From NCBI GenBank assembly GCA_933228765.1, contig OW121757.1:10550001-10614000 (forward strand): 64,000 nucleotides of DNA. Reading direction: 5' to 3'. The DNA is from Miltochrista miniata (Eukaryota > Arthropoda > Insecta > Lepidoptera > Erebidae). Below the pieces are notes generated by a model. It made no database searches, had not been told where the DNA came from, and was given only the letters and a program-made list of their open reading frames with translations. Positions 1 to 11,700 of this stretch are shown piece after piece; the stretch's first letter is position 1, and each line of letters starts with the position of its first letter. Position numbers and translations under genes: made by a program.

Positions 1-472
1 TCCACCCCAAATTCCATCCTGATGGCTCTACTGAAAGTTTCTGTTACTCCCAGTAAATCCATCAGTTGCAATTTAGTGTGGGCAAATAATTTGAGGTCAT
101 CCATGTAAAGGAGGTGCGATATAACCCCACCATCTTTGCGCAACCGATAGCCTAACCCAGAACTCTCTAGCATAGTACTGAGAGGATTTAGAGCTAGACA
201 AAACCACAACGGACTCAGACTGTCCCCTTGAAATATTCCCCGCTTGATACTAATTGGTGCACCATTATTGCAAAACCGACGACACCCTGGATAGCAAAGG
301 ACTGTTTTCCACTGCCCCATACATGCCCTCAAGAAAGTACACAGACTTGTATCAGTTTTATACAGCTCAAGTACCTTCAGAAGCCATGTATGTGGCACTG
401 AATCAAAGGCCTTCTTATAATCTATCCAACATGTCGCCAGATTTTTGCGATTACGACGCACCTGTTGGCTGA
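1..472 (-). pseudogene. Reverse transcriptase core of an R2/R4-like non-LTR retrotransposon (cut by window edge)
   Basis: Read on the minus strand from 472 to 1, one frame stays open and carries the RT palm motifs in order: motif A as IDYKKAFDSVPHTWLL, motif B as FQGDSLSPLWFCLALNPLS, and motif C as LLYMDDLKLFA with the catalytic YMDD. This frame belongs with the N-terminal part at 851-2361 and runs out at the window's left edge, so the thumb and any endonuclease are not visible. Between the two parts (473-850) the sequence is AT-rich and only the first stretch next to 851 still reads as degraded RT; the rest may be decay or a small insertion. The DYKKAFDS and YMDDLKL style is that of the R2/R4/Dong group as I remember it; the clade is an inference. 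Inactive copy. Confidence 0.8.
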
Positions 473-850
473 TGGTCATATCGATTAAATGTTTTTCTAT
501 GTGTTTAGTAATTTTGACTTTCAAAATGGATGTTAAAAGTTTTTAAACTGTATTTCAATAGCTTTGCGCAAAAATGTAAACAAACACATTTGATCCTATA
601 AATCCATAGTTACTTGCAATTGAGTATTCCAGTTTCCAAGAGTCATGCAGTGTTTTTACAATCATTTTGACACCAAATAACTTCTATATGATAGTTTATT
701 TTCATTTAAAATACCTTATTCAGGATATTAAAAAAAATAATCTTTTGTCATACTATATTTTTCTACTCATCTGGCTTAGAGAACGCTTGTCAAAACATGA
801 CATGTTTACATTATTGCCAGATCGGGCAGGATTGGACTATAGACAGTTGG

Positions 851-2361
851 TTAACATGTAATGGGTTTATAATTTTTGGGATCCGTAGCACTACCAGATA
901 AACCAGTAGTCATAAAATCGGGTAGTGAACCCATATCTAGGGATGATTGAAATTGTGATGCTAAACGGCCATGTGAGCTGCGGAACCATTTTAACCAGAA
1001 ATTATGCAGTCCGTCCGGTCCCGCTGATTTCCAATTCGGGAGCGAACGAACTGCACAAGCAACATCTTCTGCATCTATATAAACTGGTTCCATATCCGTT
1101 ATATTCTCACATGACCGTTCAACATCTCTCATCCAATCACCCTCAGTATGATCAACAGGTCTTGACCAGAGGTTCCTCCAAAATGCATTAGTAGTATCAT
1201 CATCTGGGTGAGTTACGTCATTAACCTCTGGAAGATATGGGGTTTCCCAGTTCCTGTAAATCCACTTCTCGTTTTTTTGGAACATTCGATTCTGGTTAAA
1301 TCGATCTACTCGCACTTTATAGCGTCTAACGCGATTTGCCCATGCATAAACCTTTTGTTTCAGAAGATCGATGCGCTCTGTGACATGATGCGTATCTTTG
1401 AGGACTTATGTTAGTCCCAAAGAACGCTTGTTTCACAAAGCGCATCACCTTCGGACGGGTATTACCCGACCTGAAACATATAAGTTTCCCGATGAGTGCC
1501 CTGGCCTCGGAAATACGCCTCTCAATCCTACACTGCCAAGTAGGTTTTGCAGACCTAGGTCGAGTAGCAGTTTCATTTGTGTAAAATTTAACCTTAGCTA
1601 CTCGACAAGCCGCAACCGCCGCACAGTACAGGATTGAGTGCGTATCACTAAGATCTTCACTATTGTCCAGATATTGGTGCAATAGTGAATCCAGGGCACA
1701 CACCAGAGCCCGATTTCTTTTATGCATGGGCATACGAGGAAGACGTGGTCTACAATCTGCACTTGCAAACCGATATTCCACAATCGCATCTTCCAAAGCA
1801 CTCCTTAATCGATTCTCACATTGGGTACTTACGGATATAGTCTCATCATCAACAACTTCCTCAGCAACTACAGGTGTACTAACTGGTGGTGTACGAATTT
1901 GTGACGAGGTACACACAACTTGCGACGAAGTAGTAGCCTCTCAAGTGTCGGACTATCAAGCTTATTACAACGCTGGATAGCCCGCACCTGATCCGATAAT
2001 CGCTGGTTCAAGTTCCTGAAATACAGAAAGTAAACGGCCACGGTACGCAGTGAGGTTAGCACCTAGCTCTGAAGCCGCAAAATATGCCCGCATGACGTTT
2101 TCATTAATTTCTTTAGTCCACTTCATGCGGTGCACATTACCACCGGCAGCGGGGTCCCAAGCTAGCTGGCGGCCGGCCTCTCCCCTGCCGACGTACAGGT
2201 AGTGGCGACGTCGGTGGGGAGAAATACTCGTCACTGCTACTGGTGGAGCTCGACATTTCGCAGGCAGGTAAAGCAGTATCCTTAGGGTGCGAAGTGGAGC
2301 CGCCTGACGAGTCCGGGGATGGTGTGAGTGCATTTTGTCTGCTTTTGGCCCTAGTCAACAT
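851..2361 (-). pseudogene. N-terminal part of the same R2/R4-like retrotransposon ORF, frameshifted
   Basis: The minus-strand ORF seems to start at an ATG near 2361 with a Ser/Pro-rich leader, then changes frame several times: a KWTKEINENVMRAYF segment near 2070-2130, a NLNQRLSDQVRAIQRC segment near 1965-2010, a long linker at 1326-1916, and an RT finger segment at 851-1315 with WKSAGPDGLHNFWLKWF and the NYKPITC motif. At least three frameshifts or stops break it, so this is a decayed element. AT-rich sequence follows the presumed 5' end from about 2380 to 2640. What is certain is that this is non-LTR RT-type coding sequence; the exact clade is inferred. Confidence 0.75.
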
Positions 2362-2640
2362 GATTTTTCCATTTAATTTGAATCCATTTTCGTTTTATTT
2401 TTCAATTGACATTTGCAGCTGTCATGTCATTATAATATTGTAGTATTTTTCCAAAATTTCCATAGTATTTCCATTGAATATTGAAATTATAGGTTCTATT
2501 ACTTCTATTCTTGATTTTCTGAAATATTTATAGTAAATATTCGCTGTTTTATGAATAAAATTTAATAAAAATATTTTAGTTGAAAAAATATCTGCTGACT
2601 ATGGTAGTGCTATTATTATTATTATTACATTAAAATAGTA
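2362..2640. other. AT-rich spacer, nothing recognised
   Basis: This stretch lies between the presumed 5' end of the minus-strand retrotransposon and the 100-bp satellite array. It is AT-rich with a short ATT run near 2610-2630. I see no ORF, promoter or repeat I can name. Confidence 0.5.
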
Positions 2641-3815
2641 CTCAGGCTAAAAAAGCTCATAAACGATACCCATCATGAAATTTTGTGATTACGGCGCGGC
2701 GGCCATATTGGATTGCAAAATTAACCTGAAATTCGTACTCAGCATACCAAAAAACCCCTTAAACGATATCCAACATGAAATTTCACAACAGTGGCACGGT
2801 GGCCATTTTGGATTGCAAAATTAACCCAAAATTCGTACTCAGCATACCAAAAAACCCCTTATACGGTATCCAACATGAAATTTTACAACAATGGCGCGGC
2901 AGCCATTTTGGATTGCAAAATTAACCCGAAATTCGTACTTAGCATACCAAAAAACCCCTTATACGGTATCCAATATGAAATTTCACAACAGTGGCACAGC
3001 GGCCATTTTGGATTGCAAAATTTACCTGAAATTCGTACTCAGCATACCAAAAAACCCCTTATACGGTATCCAACATGAAATTTTACAACGGTGGCGCGGC
3101 AGTCATTTTGGATTGCAAAATTAACCCGAAATTCGTACTTAGCATACCAAAAAACCCCTTATATGATATCCAATATGAAATTTGACAACAGTGGCACGGC
3201 GGCCATATTGGATTGCAAAATTAACCTGAAATTCGTACTCAGCATACCAAAAATCTCCTTATACGATAACCAACATGAAATTTTACAACAGTGGTGCGGC
3301 GGCCATATTGGATTGCAATATTGACCTGAAATTCGTACTCAGCATACCAAAAAACCCCAAAAACGATATCCAACATGAAAATTTACGACGGTGGTGGGGC
3401 GGCCATTTTGGATTGCAAAATTAACCCGAAATTCGTGCTCAGCATACCAAAAACCCCCTTAAACGATACCCATCATGGAATTTTGTGATAATGGCGCGGC
3501 GGCCATATTGGATTGCAAAATTATCATGTGATTCGTACTCAGCATACCACAAAATCCCTTAAACGATACCCATCATGATATTATGTGAATACATCGCTGC
3601 GGCCATATTGGATTGCAAAATTATTATGTGATTCGTACTCAGCATACCAAAAAACCCCTTAAACGATACCCATCAGGAAATTTTGTGATGACGGCGCGGC
3701 GGCCATATTGGATTGCAGAATTATTAACTGATTTGTACTCAGCATACCAAAAATCCCCTTAAACGATACCCATCATGATATTTTGTGTTTACGGCGCAGC
3801 GGCCATATTGGATCG
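2641..3815 (+). repeat. 100-bp tandem satellite, direct array (about 11.6 units)
   Basis: A unit of exactly 100 bp repeats head to tail. The junction phrase ending in aaaacccctt, followed by the next unit's aaacgata or atacggta, falls at 2661, 2761, 2861 and so on to 3761 with no drift. Each unit contains ggattgcaaaatta, attcgtactcagcatacc and a gcggccat segment. Two subtypes are mixed: type 1 (ccaacatgaaatttcacaac... aacccgaaattcg) fills the middle, while type 2 (cccatcatgaaattttgtgat... atcatgtgattcg) forms the first unit and those after 3461. Short ORFs seen here are by-products of the repeat. The last unit breaks off near 3815. Confidence 0.95.
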
Positions 3816-4007
3816 AAGCCGCGACCTCTTGATTGAAAGACAGTATTTTTGCCTCCGAACCAAACAGGTCGTCTAATATATATAGGTAAACTATTATCTA
3901 AATAATATTGAATACATTCTTGGACGCTGGCTGATCGATTCCGCAACTTTTTTGAATTTGACGTTTTGAAGTTTTCCGATTGCAAAATAAATAAAAACTT
4001 GTCATTC
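3816..4007. other. Spacer between satellite and LINE tail
   Basis: Unique-looking AT-rich sequence with no gene or repeat that I recognise. It begins exactly where the satellite homology stops. Confidence 0.4.
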
Positions 4008-4390
4008 CGTGGGTGCTTTTAGCGCCCGCCCCGCGCTTGGCCGCTCTCTACCCCCTCTGCTTACAGAGGGGCATCCGAGAGCGGACCGACGGAATCAGCA
4101 CTTCCAACTCCATTAGGATTTAAGGGGGGGGGGGGGGGGCAGTCCATCAAGCCCCCCCGTGGAGAGTCCCGATGATGTAACGGGGCGACCCTTTGCCGGG
4201 CCGCAGTGATTTATCCACCGGCCTAGCCTGCGACCCGGTTAAGGCGAGGCGGAACACCGCGGGATTTAGTGGGTAGGACGGTACCATGTTGACCGCGAGT
4301 CCCACACAAAGCCGCCTTGCTCCCCCGAAACAAGGCGGCGAAGTGCCTAATCTGCAGTCCCCGCGTTAAAAAAAAAAAATAAAAATAAAA
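4008..4390 (+). mobile_element. 5'-truncated LINE 3' end (R1-like), poly-A tailed
   Basis: A GC-rich block inside AT-rich DNA ends in an A-rich tail at about 4369-4390. It has a 17-base G run near 4125-4138, a run of seven C soon after, and a short inverted pair gccgccttg / caaggcggc near 4311-4340. This composition with a poly-A end matches 3' UTRs of R1-type lepidopteran LINEs as I remember them. No coding remains are visible, so it is a 5'-truncated insertion; the clade is a guess. Confidence 0.5.
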
Positions 4391-4519
4391 ACTTGTCAAG
4401 TCCCGTCAGTTCACATCAATCGAAAGTGCATCAAGTGCCGTTTTTTTTTTATACGCTCTTTTCTACTTCAATTCCCATCAAACCGTAGATTTATTGATGA
4501 TAGCGTCAAGTCTACGTGG
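4391..4519. other. Short spacer, nothing recognised
   Basis: AT-rich sequence with a T run at 4440-4450, between the LINE tail and the next repeat. Confidence 0.3.
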
Positions 4520-4970
4520 TAAACGGTCAATAACTTGACTCAAGCACGTAGACTTGTCATGCCCAATTGACCGTGTCGGGTGCCCTTTAGCCTGGTACAC
4601 ACCTCACCGCCAGCTAGGCGGTGAGGTGTTTGCAAAGTCCCGACACGGTCAAACTGAATGCAAATGAAACGCTTTAGTGTGCTTGATTTCTTTGCACGTT
4701 TGTGTGCATTGACGTGTATGTATACATGATATTGACAAGGCATGACAAGTGCCGTTTGACCGTGTCTGGAGCCCATTAAGTTATTAAGCTTTCTCTACAC
4801 TACTCGCGAAGTTGAACGAAGTTCGTCGGCGAAGTCACCCGAGGCTAAGTTAATGCTTCCTCCACATTACTCGCGAAGTTGACCGAATACGATAGTGTAG
4901 AGGGGCACTTCGTCCAACTTCGCCTTGCCTCGGAGTGCCTCGGGCGACATCCAATAATGCGTTCACGAAG
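4520..4970. mobile_element. MITE-like repeat with gacacggtcaa inverted ends plus cgcgaagttg repeats
   Basis: Inverted motifs ttgaccgtgtcggg (near 4565) and tttgaccgtgtctgg (near 4757) face blocks of the reverse motif, and the interior phrase tgatttctttgcacg recurs near 6677. A following stretch (4795-4960) repeats the phrase tcgcgaagttgaacgaag. Both parts recur around 6600-6710 and 8185-8385, where a mariner-like element is inserted, so this is a dispersed family. Family name unknown; exact ends uncertain. Confidence 0.5.
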
Positions 4971-4989
4971 TACCTTTCTTTTTTTATAA

Positions 4990-5100
4990 ACAGTTTTGGC
5001 TTGGTTTCAAGACCTAACTGCGGCTGCCGGTAACCACCGGTCCTTCTGGTGGGCCGTATGCTTGTCTGCCACCTTAGTGGTAAATATATTTAAAAAAAGT
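4990..5100 (+). mobile_element. Short LINE/SINE 3' tail (gggccgtatgcttgtctgcc type)
   Basis: The phrase ggtgggccgtatgcttgtc followed by tgccacct and an A-rich tail is shared with copies near 27480-27515 and 55215-55260. The end type is common in lepidopteran genomes from memory. Only the last ~100 bp are present. Confidence 0.5.
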
Positions 5101-5133
5101 ACTTTGTCTTATTGTTATCAGATGTGTGAACGG

Positions 5134-6040
5134 TTAATTTTGCAATCCAATATCGCCGCGCCACCGTTGTAAAATTTCATGTTGCATATCGTATAAGGGG
5201 TTTTTTGGTATGCTGAGTACGAATTTTAGGTCAATTTTGCAATCCAAGATGGCCGCCGCGCCACCGTTGTAAAATTTCATGTTGGATACCGCATAAGGGG
5301 TTTTTTGGTATGCTGAGCACGAATTTCGGGTTAATTTTGCAATCCAAAATGGCCGCCGTGCCACTGTTGTGAAATTTCATGTTGGATATCGTGTAAGGGG
5401 TTTTTTAGTATGATGAGTACGAATTTCGGGTTAATTTTGCAATCCAAAATGGCCGCCGCGCAGCCGTTGTAAAATTTTATGTTGGATACCGTATTAGGGG
5501 TTTTTTGGTATGCTGAGCACGAATTTCGGGTTAATTTTGCAATCCAAAATGGCCGCCGTGCCACTGTTGTCAAATTTCATGTTGGATATCGTATAAGGGG
5601 TTTTTTTAGTATGATGAGTACGAATTTCGGGTTAATTTTGCAGTCCAAAATGGCCGCCACGCCGCCGTTGTAAAATTTCATGTTGGATACCGTATATGGG
5701 GTTTTTGGTATGCTGAGTACACATTTCGGGTTAATTTTGCAATCCAAAATGGCCGCCGCGCCACTGTTGTGAAATTTCATGTAGGATATCGTATAAGGGG
5801 TTTTTTAGTATGATGAGTACGAATTTCATGTTAATTTTAGAATCCAATATGGCCGCCGCGCCACCGTTGTAAAATTTCATGCTGAATATCGTATAAGGGG
5901 TTTTTTGGTATGCTGAGTACGAATATTATGTTAATTTTGCAATCCAAGATGGCCGTCGCGCCACCGTTGTAAATTTTTATGTTGAATATCGTATAAGGGG
6001 TTTTTTAGTATGCTGAGTATGAATTTCGGGTTGAGCATGA
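5134..6040 (-). repeat. 100-bp satellite, inverted array (about 9 units)
   Basis: This is the reverse complement of the satellite at 2641-3815: gcaatccaa(a/t)atggccgcc, tgaaatttcatgttgga and ggggttttttggtatgctgagtac recur every ~100 bp. Units are mostly type 1. At about 6030-6046 the orientation flips to the direct block that follows, so the flank reads as a palindrome around the tatgctgagta / tactcagcata motifs. Confidence 0.95.
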
Positions 6041-6545
6041 ATATCATGTGATTCGTACTCAGCATACCAAAAACTCCCTTAAACGATACCTATCATGAAA
6101 TTTTGTGATTTCTTCGGGGCGGTCATATTGGATTGCAAAATTATCATGTGATTCGTACTCAGCATACCAAAAACCCCCTTAAACGATAGCCATCATGAAA
6201 TTTTGTGATTTCGGCACGGCAGCCATATTGGATTGCCAAATTATCATGTGATTCGTACTCAGCATACCAAAAAACCCCTTAAACGATACCCATCATGAAA
6301 TTTTGTGATTTCGGCGCGGCGGCCATTTTTGATTGCAAAATTATCATGTGATTCGTACTCAGCATACCAAAAACCCCCTTAAAGGATACCCATTACCATA
6401 GATTTCGGTGTGGTGGCCATATCAGATTGCAAAATCATCATGTGATTCGTACTCAACGTACCAAAAAACCCCTTAAACGATACCCATTATGAAATTTTGT
6501 GATTTCGGCGCGGCGGCCATATTTGATTGCAAAATTATCCCTTTA
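6041..6545 (+). repeat. 100-bp satellite, direct block (about 5 units, type 2)
   Basis: Five units in direct orientation, all of type 2 (cccatcatgaaattttgtgat, attatcatgtgattcg), directly abutting the inverted block. One unit near 6391-6440 is damaged. The array ends near 6545. Confidence 0.93.
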
Positions 6546-6824
6546 TACCTGCAGAGATAGATTATAGTCTGAAATGATATATTTTTTACTCAACATGACT
6601 AATGGGCTCCCGACACGGGTCAATATATTGAGTCAAGTCTGATATTTATGAATGGAAGTTGTTTCAGTGTGCGTGATTTCTTTGCATGTGTGTGTGTGTG
6701 CATCGACGTACAGTTTGTCTATAAAGTCGTGAAATTAAATGAGGGCGCTGCTGAATGCATGTATGCAACCCTATATAGTACGGCCATAATGATTTTGATA
6801 CTAGGAGTTCGTTCCGAGTAAAAT

Positions 6825-7212
6825 CTTACTAATATTATAAATGCGACAGTTTGTGAGTGTGGATGTTTATTACTCTTACACGCTTGAACGGTTAAAGGGA
6901 TCTGGCTGAAATTTGGTACAGGGATACATTATAATCTGGAATAACCATGGCTACTTTTTATTCCGTGAATAAGTTCTTACGGGAAGCGGGAACGGGAACA
7001 ATACAAATATTATAAATGCGAAAGCTTATGAGTGTGGATGTGTGACTCTTTCACGCTCGAACAGTTGAATTGATCTGGCTGAAATTTAGTACAGGGATAC
7101 ATTATAGTCTGGAATAACACATAGGCTACTTTTCATCCCGGGAATAAGTTCCTACGGGAAGCGGGAACGAGAACAAATTCGACACGGGCGAAGCTGCGGG
7201 CATCAGCTAGTG
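6825..7212 (+). mobile_element. Helitron-like repeat, two near-tandem copies
   Basis: Two related stretches, starting actaatattataaatgcga (6828) and acaaatattataaatgcga (7003), both read through tctggctgaaattt and ggaataac. The second ends gcgaagctgcgggcatcagc followed by tagt, a CTAGT end with a GC-rich imperfect palindrome, as in Helitron 3' ends. The same family recurs at 23.6, 33.1 and 54.6 kb. Confidence 0.6.
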
Positions 7213-7370
7213 AGTTAATAAATAAAACACATTATACATTTTTAATTTTGTTTCTGTTTTATTGAATCAGATCCAGAATAAAGTTATTGAACCAGATCCA
7301 GAAGCCCCGGTCTAATAGCGTCTTACAACCCACCAGCAGGTGCCTAGCAGTCCCAATTGCTTCGCCACAA
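7213..7370. other. Interior of the mariner-like element, no coding seen
   Basis: AT-rich sequence between the Helitron-like insertion and the transposase remnant. Confidence 0.4.
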
Positions 7371-8385
7371 TCATGTAATTACATGTTTTATCTGTAACTT
7401 TCCCCCATCTGACAAGGATTTTTTTGGCGCAGTGCACAAATATTAAAATCGTCTATTTCTTTCTTTGCCGACCTTTTCTGTGTTTCCCAGGAGTTTCAAA
7501 CTTTCCTTCATTATTAAAACCTTCGTTAACTATTCGCCTAACTGTACTCTCTGATTTTCCTGAAAAGAGTAAAAAAAGAAAATTAATTACCTAATGGAAA
7601 CAAACTATTGACATGAAGCAATTAATTCAAAATAAAAAATTGGTAGAAAACCAGATTGAAACCAGGTCGTACTATAAAATAACCTACTAACAATGTTATT
7701 CTAACCACTGACTTACATTATAGGTAGATTGTAAGTCTGTCATTCTAACCTAAAATATGCAACTAAAACAATGCCTTTTTTGTCTCCAAATCGTAAATTC
7801 AGTAAATTTGTAACTTCAGACAGATTCAAAAGAAACAATAACACGATTACATACCCACCAAAGATGCTGTTCGCTTATAAACATCCTCAAAATCCCACAA
7901 CAATTGTCCAGCTTGGCACTCCGCGAAACATCACTGGAAAACTTTAAAAATCACTTCCTGCGCACCACTCCGATTTTCTATACTCATTTCTCAAACCTTT
8001 ATGCGTAGTTTGGTTTCAATTTGTTGCAGTTTAATCCAAACATTAAAGTTACGTGAGAGAGTAAACGAAATTCGACGATAGCATTGACAACTGACGTACT
8101 CATGTTTCTTGTTGCCAGTGTTGCCACACACATAACTATTTTTAGTTCCTCAAACATTCATTTCACGACTTTATAGACAAACTGTACACATGATATTGAC
8201 GAGGCATGAAAATTGCCAATTGATCGTGTCGGGACCCCTTCAATTATACTCTGTGGCGAATGAGCTCATCGCGAAGTTGAACGAGTGTGTAGTGACGCAC
8301 TTCGCACATTATCCACACTGCTCGCGAAGTTACCCGAAGTTGCTCGTTAAACTTCGTAAGTAATGTGGAGGAAGCATTACGATCA

Positions 8386-8700
8386 CAAAATTGTCCTGCT
8401 GACTGACATTTAGTTGGTCATTGTCTTGTCTGTCAAAATGTCAATAAATGTTGTGCTGCATGAATGTCAAATCAATAAAATTGTGTTTACATCATTGACT
8501 TTTATTTATAATTAAATTCAATTTAAACAAAGATAGATGTTGATTTCTTAGCAAATGGTAGTGAAATTAAAATTGTTTATGAGCAAAACCAAAGCGACCT
8601 TTTTTGCTGTATAAATCTGTATTATTTCGCCGAATAAATAATTTTAGAGTTGCAGAAATCTGTATTGTTTCGGTTTATAAAAAACCGTCCTACATACAAA
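8386..8700 (+). promoter_or_regulatory. Presumed 5' flank and 5' UTR of the AIP homologue
   Basis: About 315 bp separate the last recognisable repeat from the AIP start codon. The stretch is AT-rich, and I see no clear TATA box or initiator that I would defend. By position it should hold the promoter and 5' UTR. Confidence 0.35.
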
Positions 8701-11700
8701 ATGTCTCAGGTATCTCCTATTGTTAAAAACATTATACATACAGGACAAAAATATATACCAATAACAGATGGTAGCAAGGTAATAATAAATTATTTATAAA
8801 TAATATGTCCATTATGAATACCTATTGTGTTATGAACAATGAATTATTCCTAATTTTTGTCCTTTCTAGGTCCAATTCCATTTCCAGACATGGAAATTAG
8901 GAAAGGAAAGAGTTCTTTTGGATGACAGCCGGAAGATAGGCAAGAAGGAACCGATGGTGTTGATCATAGGACAAAAGTTTAAGTTAGAGGCATGGGAAAC
9001 AATTGTGAAGATGATGGCAGTCGGAGAAGTTGCCAGTTTCGTTGTACAAAAAGAGGTAAAAACAATATTTGAGACTATCCATTTAATTAAAAATCTATTG
9101 GGGGTTGCATTTGAATTACGCATCCTCGATAGGGGGCGGGGAGGAGGTGGGGGAGGGGGAGGGGGAGGGGAGGAATCCCCCCGACCACTCCCCAAAGTTA
9201 GGAAACCAATAGTTTCCAAGAAATTTAGATTTTTATTTTTTGAGGTTAAGTTCTATAAAATCATGTTCTTATAAATTTAATATAATAAATCACTTTCAAT
9301 TGGTATCTCAAAGCACTCGCCGTGCCGCTACCGCGGCGCGCTTGCTTCGCTCGCTCGGCTCGTGCGCCGTTAAATCCGTGGAATTCGTTAATTTATTTTC
9401 CCGATGGTCCCCTTAATTTTTTTGGGGGGACAAAATAGTTTTGTTTAGGTGGTTATAAAAAAAAACCACGAAGGCTAAGACGGGAGCTCCGCTCCGCTCC
9501 GCTCCCGTCTTAGCCTTCTAACCTAACCTATCCAAGTCGGTCTTCTTGAATTAGGAAGGGGACGATCTGGAACCAATAAAATATTATTTTTGGGACTTCC
9601 CATTCGTCCCCCTCGGGGAGACGGGGAGAAGTCCCAAAAATAATATTTATCAAAAATAATAATTACCATATATTACATAAAATAATATTTACCAAAAATA
9701 ATATAAAATTATATTAAAATATTTATCAAAAATAATATAATTAAATTATATATAATTTTTATCCCCCCCTTGGGGAGTTGAGGGGACGAGCGGGAATACA
9801 CTCTAACTCCCACATCAAGATGACGGAGACGTTCCATTTCATTTTTATATTTTGTATTGTTTTTTTGTTCTTTTTTCTTTTGTTAATTTTTTATGACACA
9901 TAAAACATTTTACAACTAATTATGTGTAAAACAATAAATAACTATATGAAAAATTAATAACTAAGACACATTTAACAAAAAATAACGTTCCGTTACACGT
10001 AACTTCAAACACGTATAAAAAAAAAACTACGCGTCTCCTAGACACAAATATGGTGCCATTTGAAAGGGGTGATCAACCCCTTTAAAATGACACCCCTCCC
10101 ACCCCGCTATCGAGGATGCGTAATTCAAATGCCCACCCATCTATTGTGAAAGAAAAATCCAACATCCCAGAAAAAAAGATGCTGTACTTACATAATTTGA
10201 TTGTAGTTTTTATTATTTTGAAAGACAGATTTATTTATTTTTAAACTATCGCGGTTTCTAACACTCATAATAAACAAATATAAACAAATAACGTAAGTAA
10301 ACAGTATTTCGCGTGAAGTCCCGAATTCTATAAGTATGAGATTTATTTAATTCAATAAATAATCACATCAGCCCATTGTGCATATTTGTTTGAAGAGTAA
10401 ATATTAGTCCCTGATCTGGAATCCAGTAGGAATAGATATCAATCTATCCTAACATCCTTTCACAGTCTACTGCTGGATAGATGCCTGTGTTGACCATATT
10501 GAAAGGGTGATTAGCGAACTGTCAAAATTTTTATAGCTCTGAGTAATTTTAATTAAAATTATTAAAAATACGCTAATTTAAATGTTAAAATTTATTGAAA
10601 TTAAAATATTAATGTTATAAAAGTGTAAAAATACAAAAATCCAAAGTTTTGATTAAAATTTTTCAAAAAACAAAGTAATGAGTCATCCAACCGTTTTAGT
10701 GAAGTGATTTTGACGTAATATTCAAAATTTATTGCCTATTTCCTCGGTGTGGAATTAATTTATGTGTTAAAGTGTTAAATCAACTTGATCTAACGATAAT
10801 ATACTTGTGTTAGTACTTAAAAATAAAATTATTGCCGGCAACATAACCTGTAGTCTACTTGTAAGTACGTAACATAAAAACCTGCAACAATTATTGATAT
10901 TGACTTTTAACACATTAAAAGTTATTTAACTAGTAAGTATTTAGTTAGTTCAGCTGGTTACAGACAATTTTACTTCAAATAATTAAATAAATAACAAGTA
11001 TAGATTCACAAAAGGAGTGTCAAAAGTTATTCAGTGGATAGGTGTGCCGGTGAGTTTGTTTACTTGTTGTTCACTTGTATATAATGTCATAATATATTCA
11101 ATGCTGATATTAAACAGGTAGATCAATCGAATCCCACCTTCGCTTTGAAAGTAATTGGTACAGTAGGTGTGTGCACCTGTTGTTCACTTGTAATATACTT
11201 ATTAGTATATTCTATGTTGAAAACTGACAGATATCACACTCATACGAGTACTATCTTGCATTAATATATTAAAATCCTACTTCTATCCATCCATAGCTTC
11301 GCAGGCTGCTCCTTGCTTTTAATATAAAGTAGCTGTCTTGTATAAAATTACAAAATGATGACTCGAAGAGGTCTGGCCCGTCAGGAACAGACTAAACTCC
11401 AACTGGCTTTAGAAGAACTGAAATCTGCCAAGGAGCAGGTTGTCCAGCTCAGTAATGAACGTGAGGACAATGAAACAGAGCTTATCTCTGTTGTAAAACA
11501 CAACGGCAACCTAAAACAACAGTTGTCCTTGCTAAGTGTGCGGTTAGATGAAGTGACTAGGGAACGGGATGAACTGCTAACAATAGTTAATAATTTTGAT
11601 AAGTGCAGTGCAGAGTATGAACGCGCCTTGAACCGCATAGCTGATCTGGAACATGAGCTAAGGGACTCCCACCAACAAATAACCCAGCTAGAAGAGATCT

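Larger units (their letters stand above)
6711..8184 (-). mobile_element. Mariner/Tc1-like element, TA target duplication, decayed transposase
   Basis: Terminal inverted repeats begin cagtttgtctataaagtcg at 6711 and end with the complement (gactttatagacaaactg) at 8184; the arms agree for about 25 bp. Both outer flanks are TA (6709-6710 and 8185-8186), the mariner target duplication. Inside, minus-strand DNA at about 7400-7560 reads SGKSESTVRRIVNEGF, then KFETPGKHRKGRQRKK, then FNICALRQK after a stop. This resembles the helix-turn-helix and TPGK linker of mariner-family transposases. A pyrimidine-rich tract and cag precede this segment like a splice acceptor. The element is 1474 bp and carries a Helitron-like insertion, so it is dead. 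Confidence 0.8.
6596..8385. mobile_element. Second copy of the gacacggtcaa MITE family, split by a mariner-like insertion
   Basis: The left part at 6596-6710 (taatgggctcccgacacggg) and right part at 8185-8385 (gtgtcgggacccc, then cgcgaagttg repeats) match the pieces at 4520-4970. Removing 6711-8184 plus one TA restores the phrase acatgatattgac seen uninterrupted near 4725. This shows that the mariner-like element landed in an older repeat. Confidence 0.65.

Noticed and set aside
2791..3324. Overlapping ORFs of 77-95 residues with repeated peptide words
   Set aside because: They are frames through the 100-bp satellite; the unit length is not a multiple of three and every frame is repeated in the array. 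The same applies at 5134-5780.
2641..3815. CRISPR-like regular repeat
   Set aside because: The whole 100-bp unit is repeated, with no unique spacers, and the context is an animal genome.
8918..9274. 118-residue ORF with a poly-Gly stretch
   Set aside because: Only 8870-9055 is exon of the AIP gene; after the gtaaaa donor the frame runs into a MITE whose G-rich stretch encodes the glycines.
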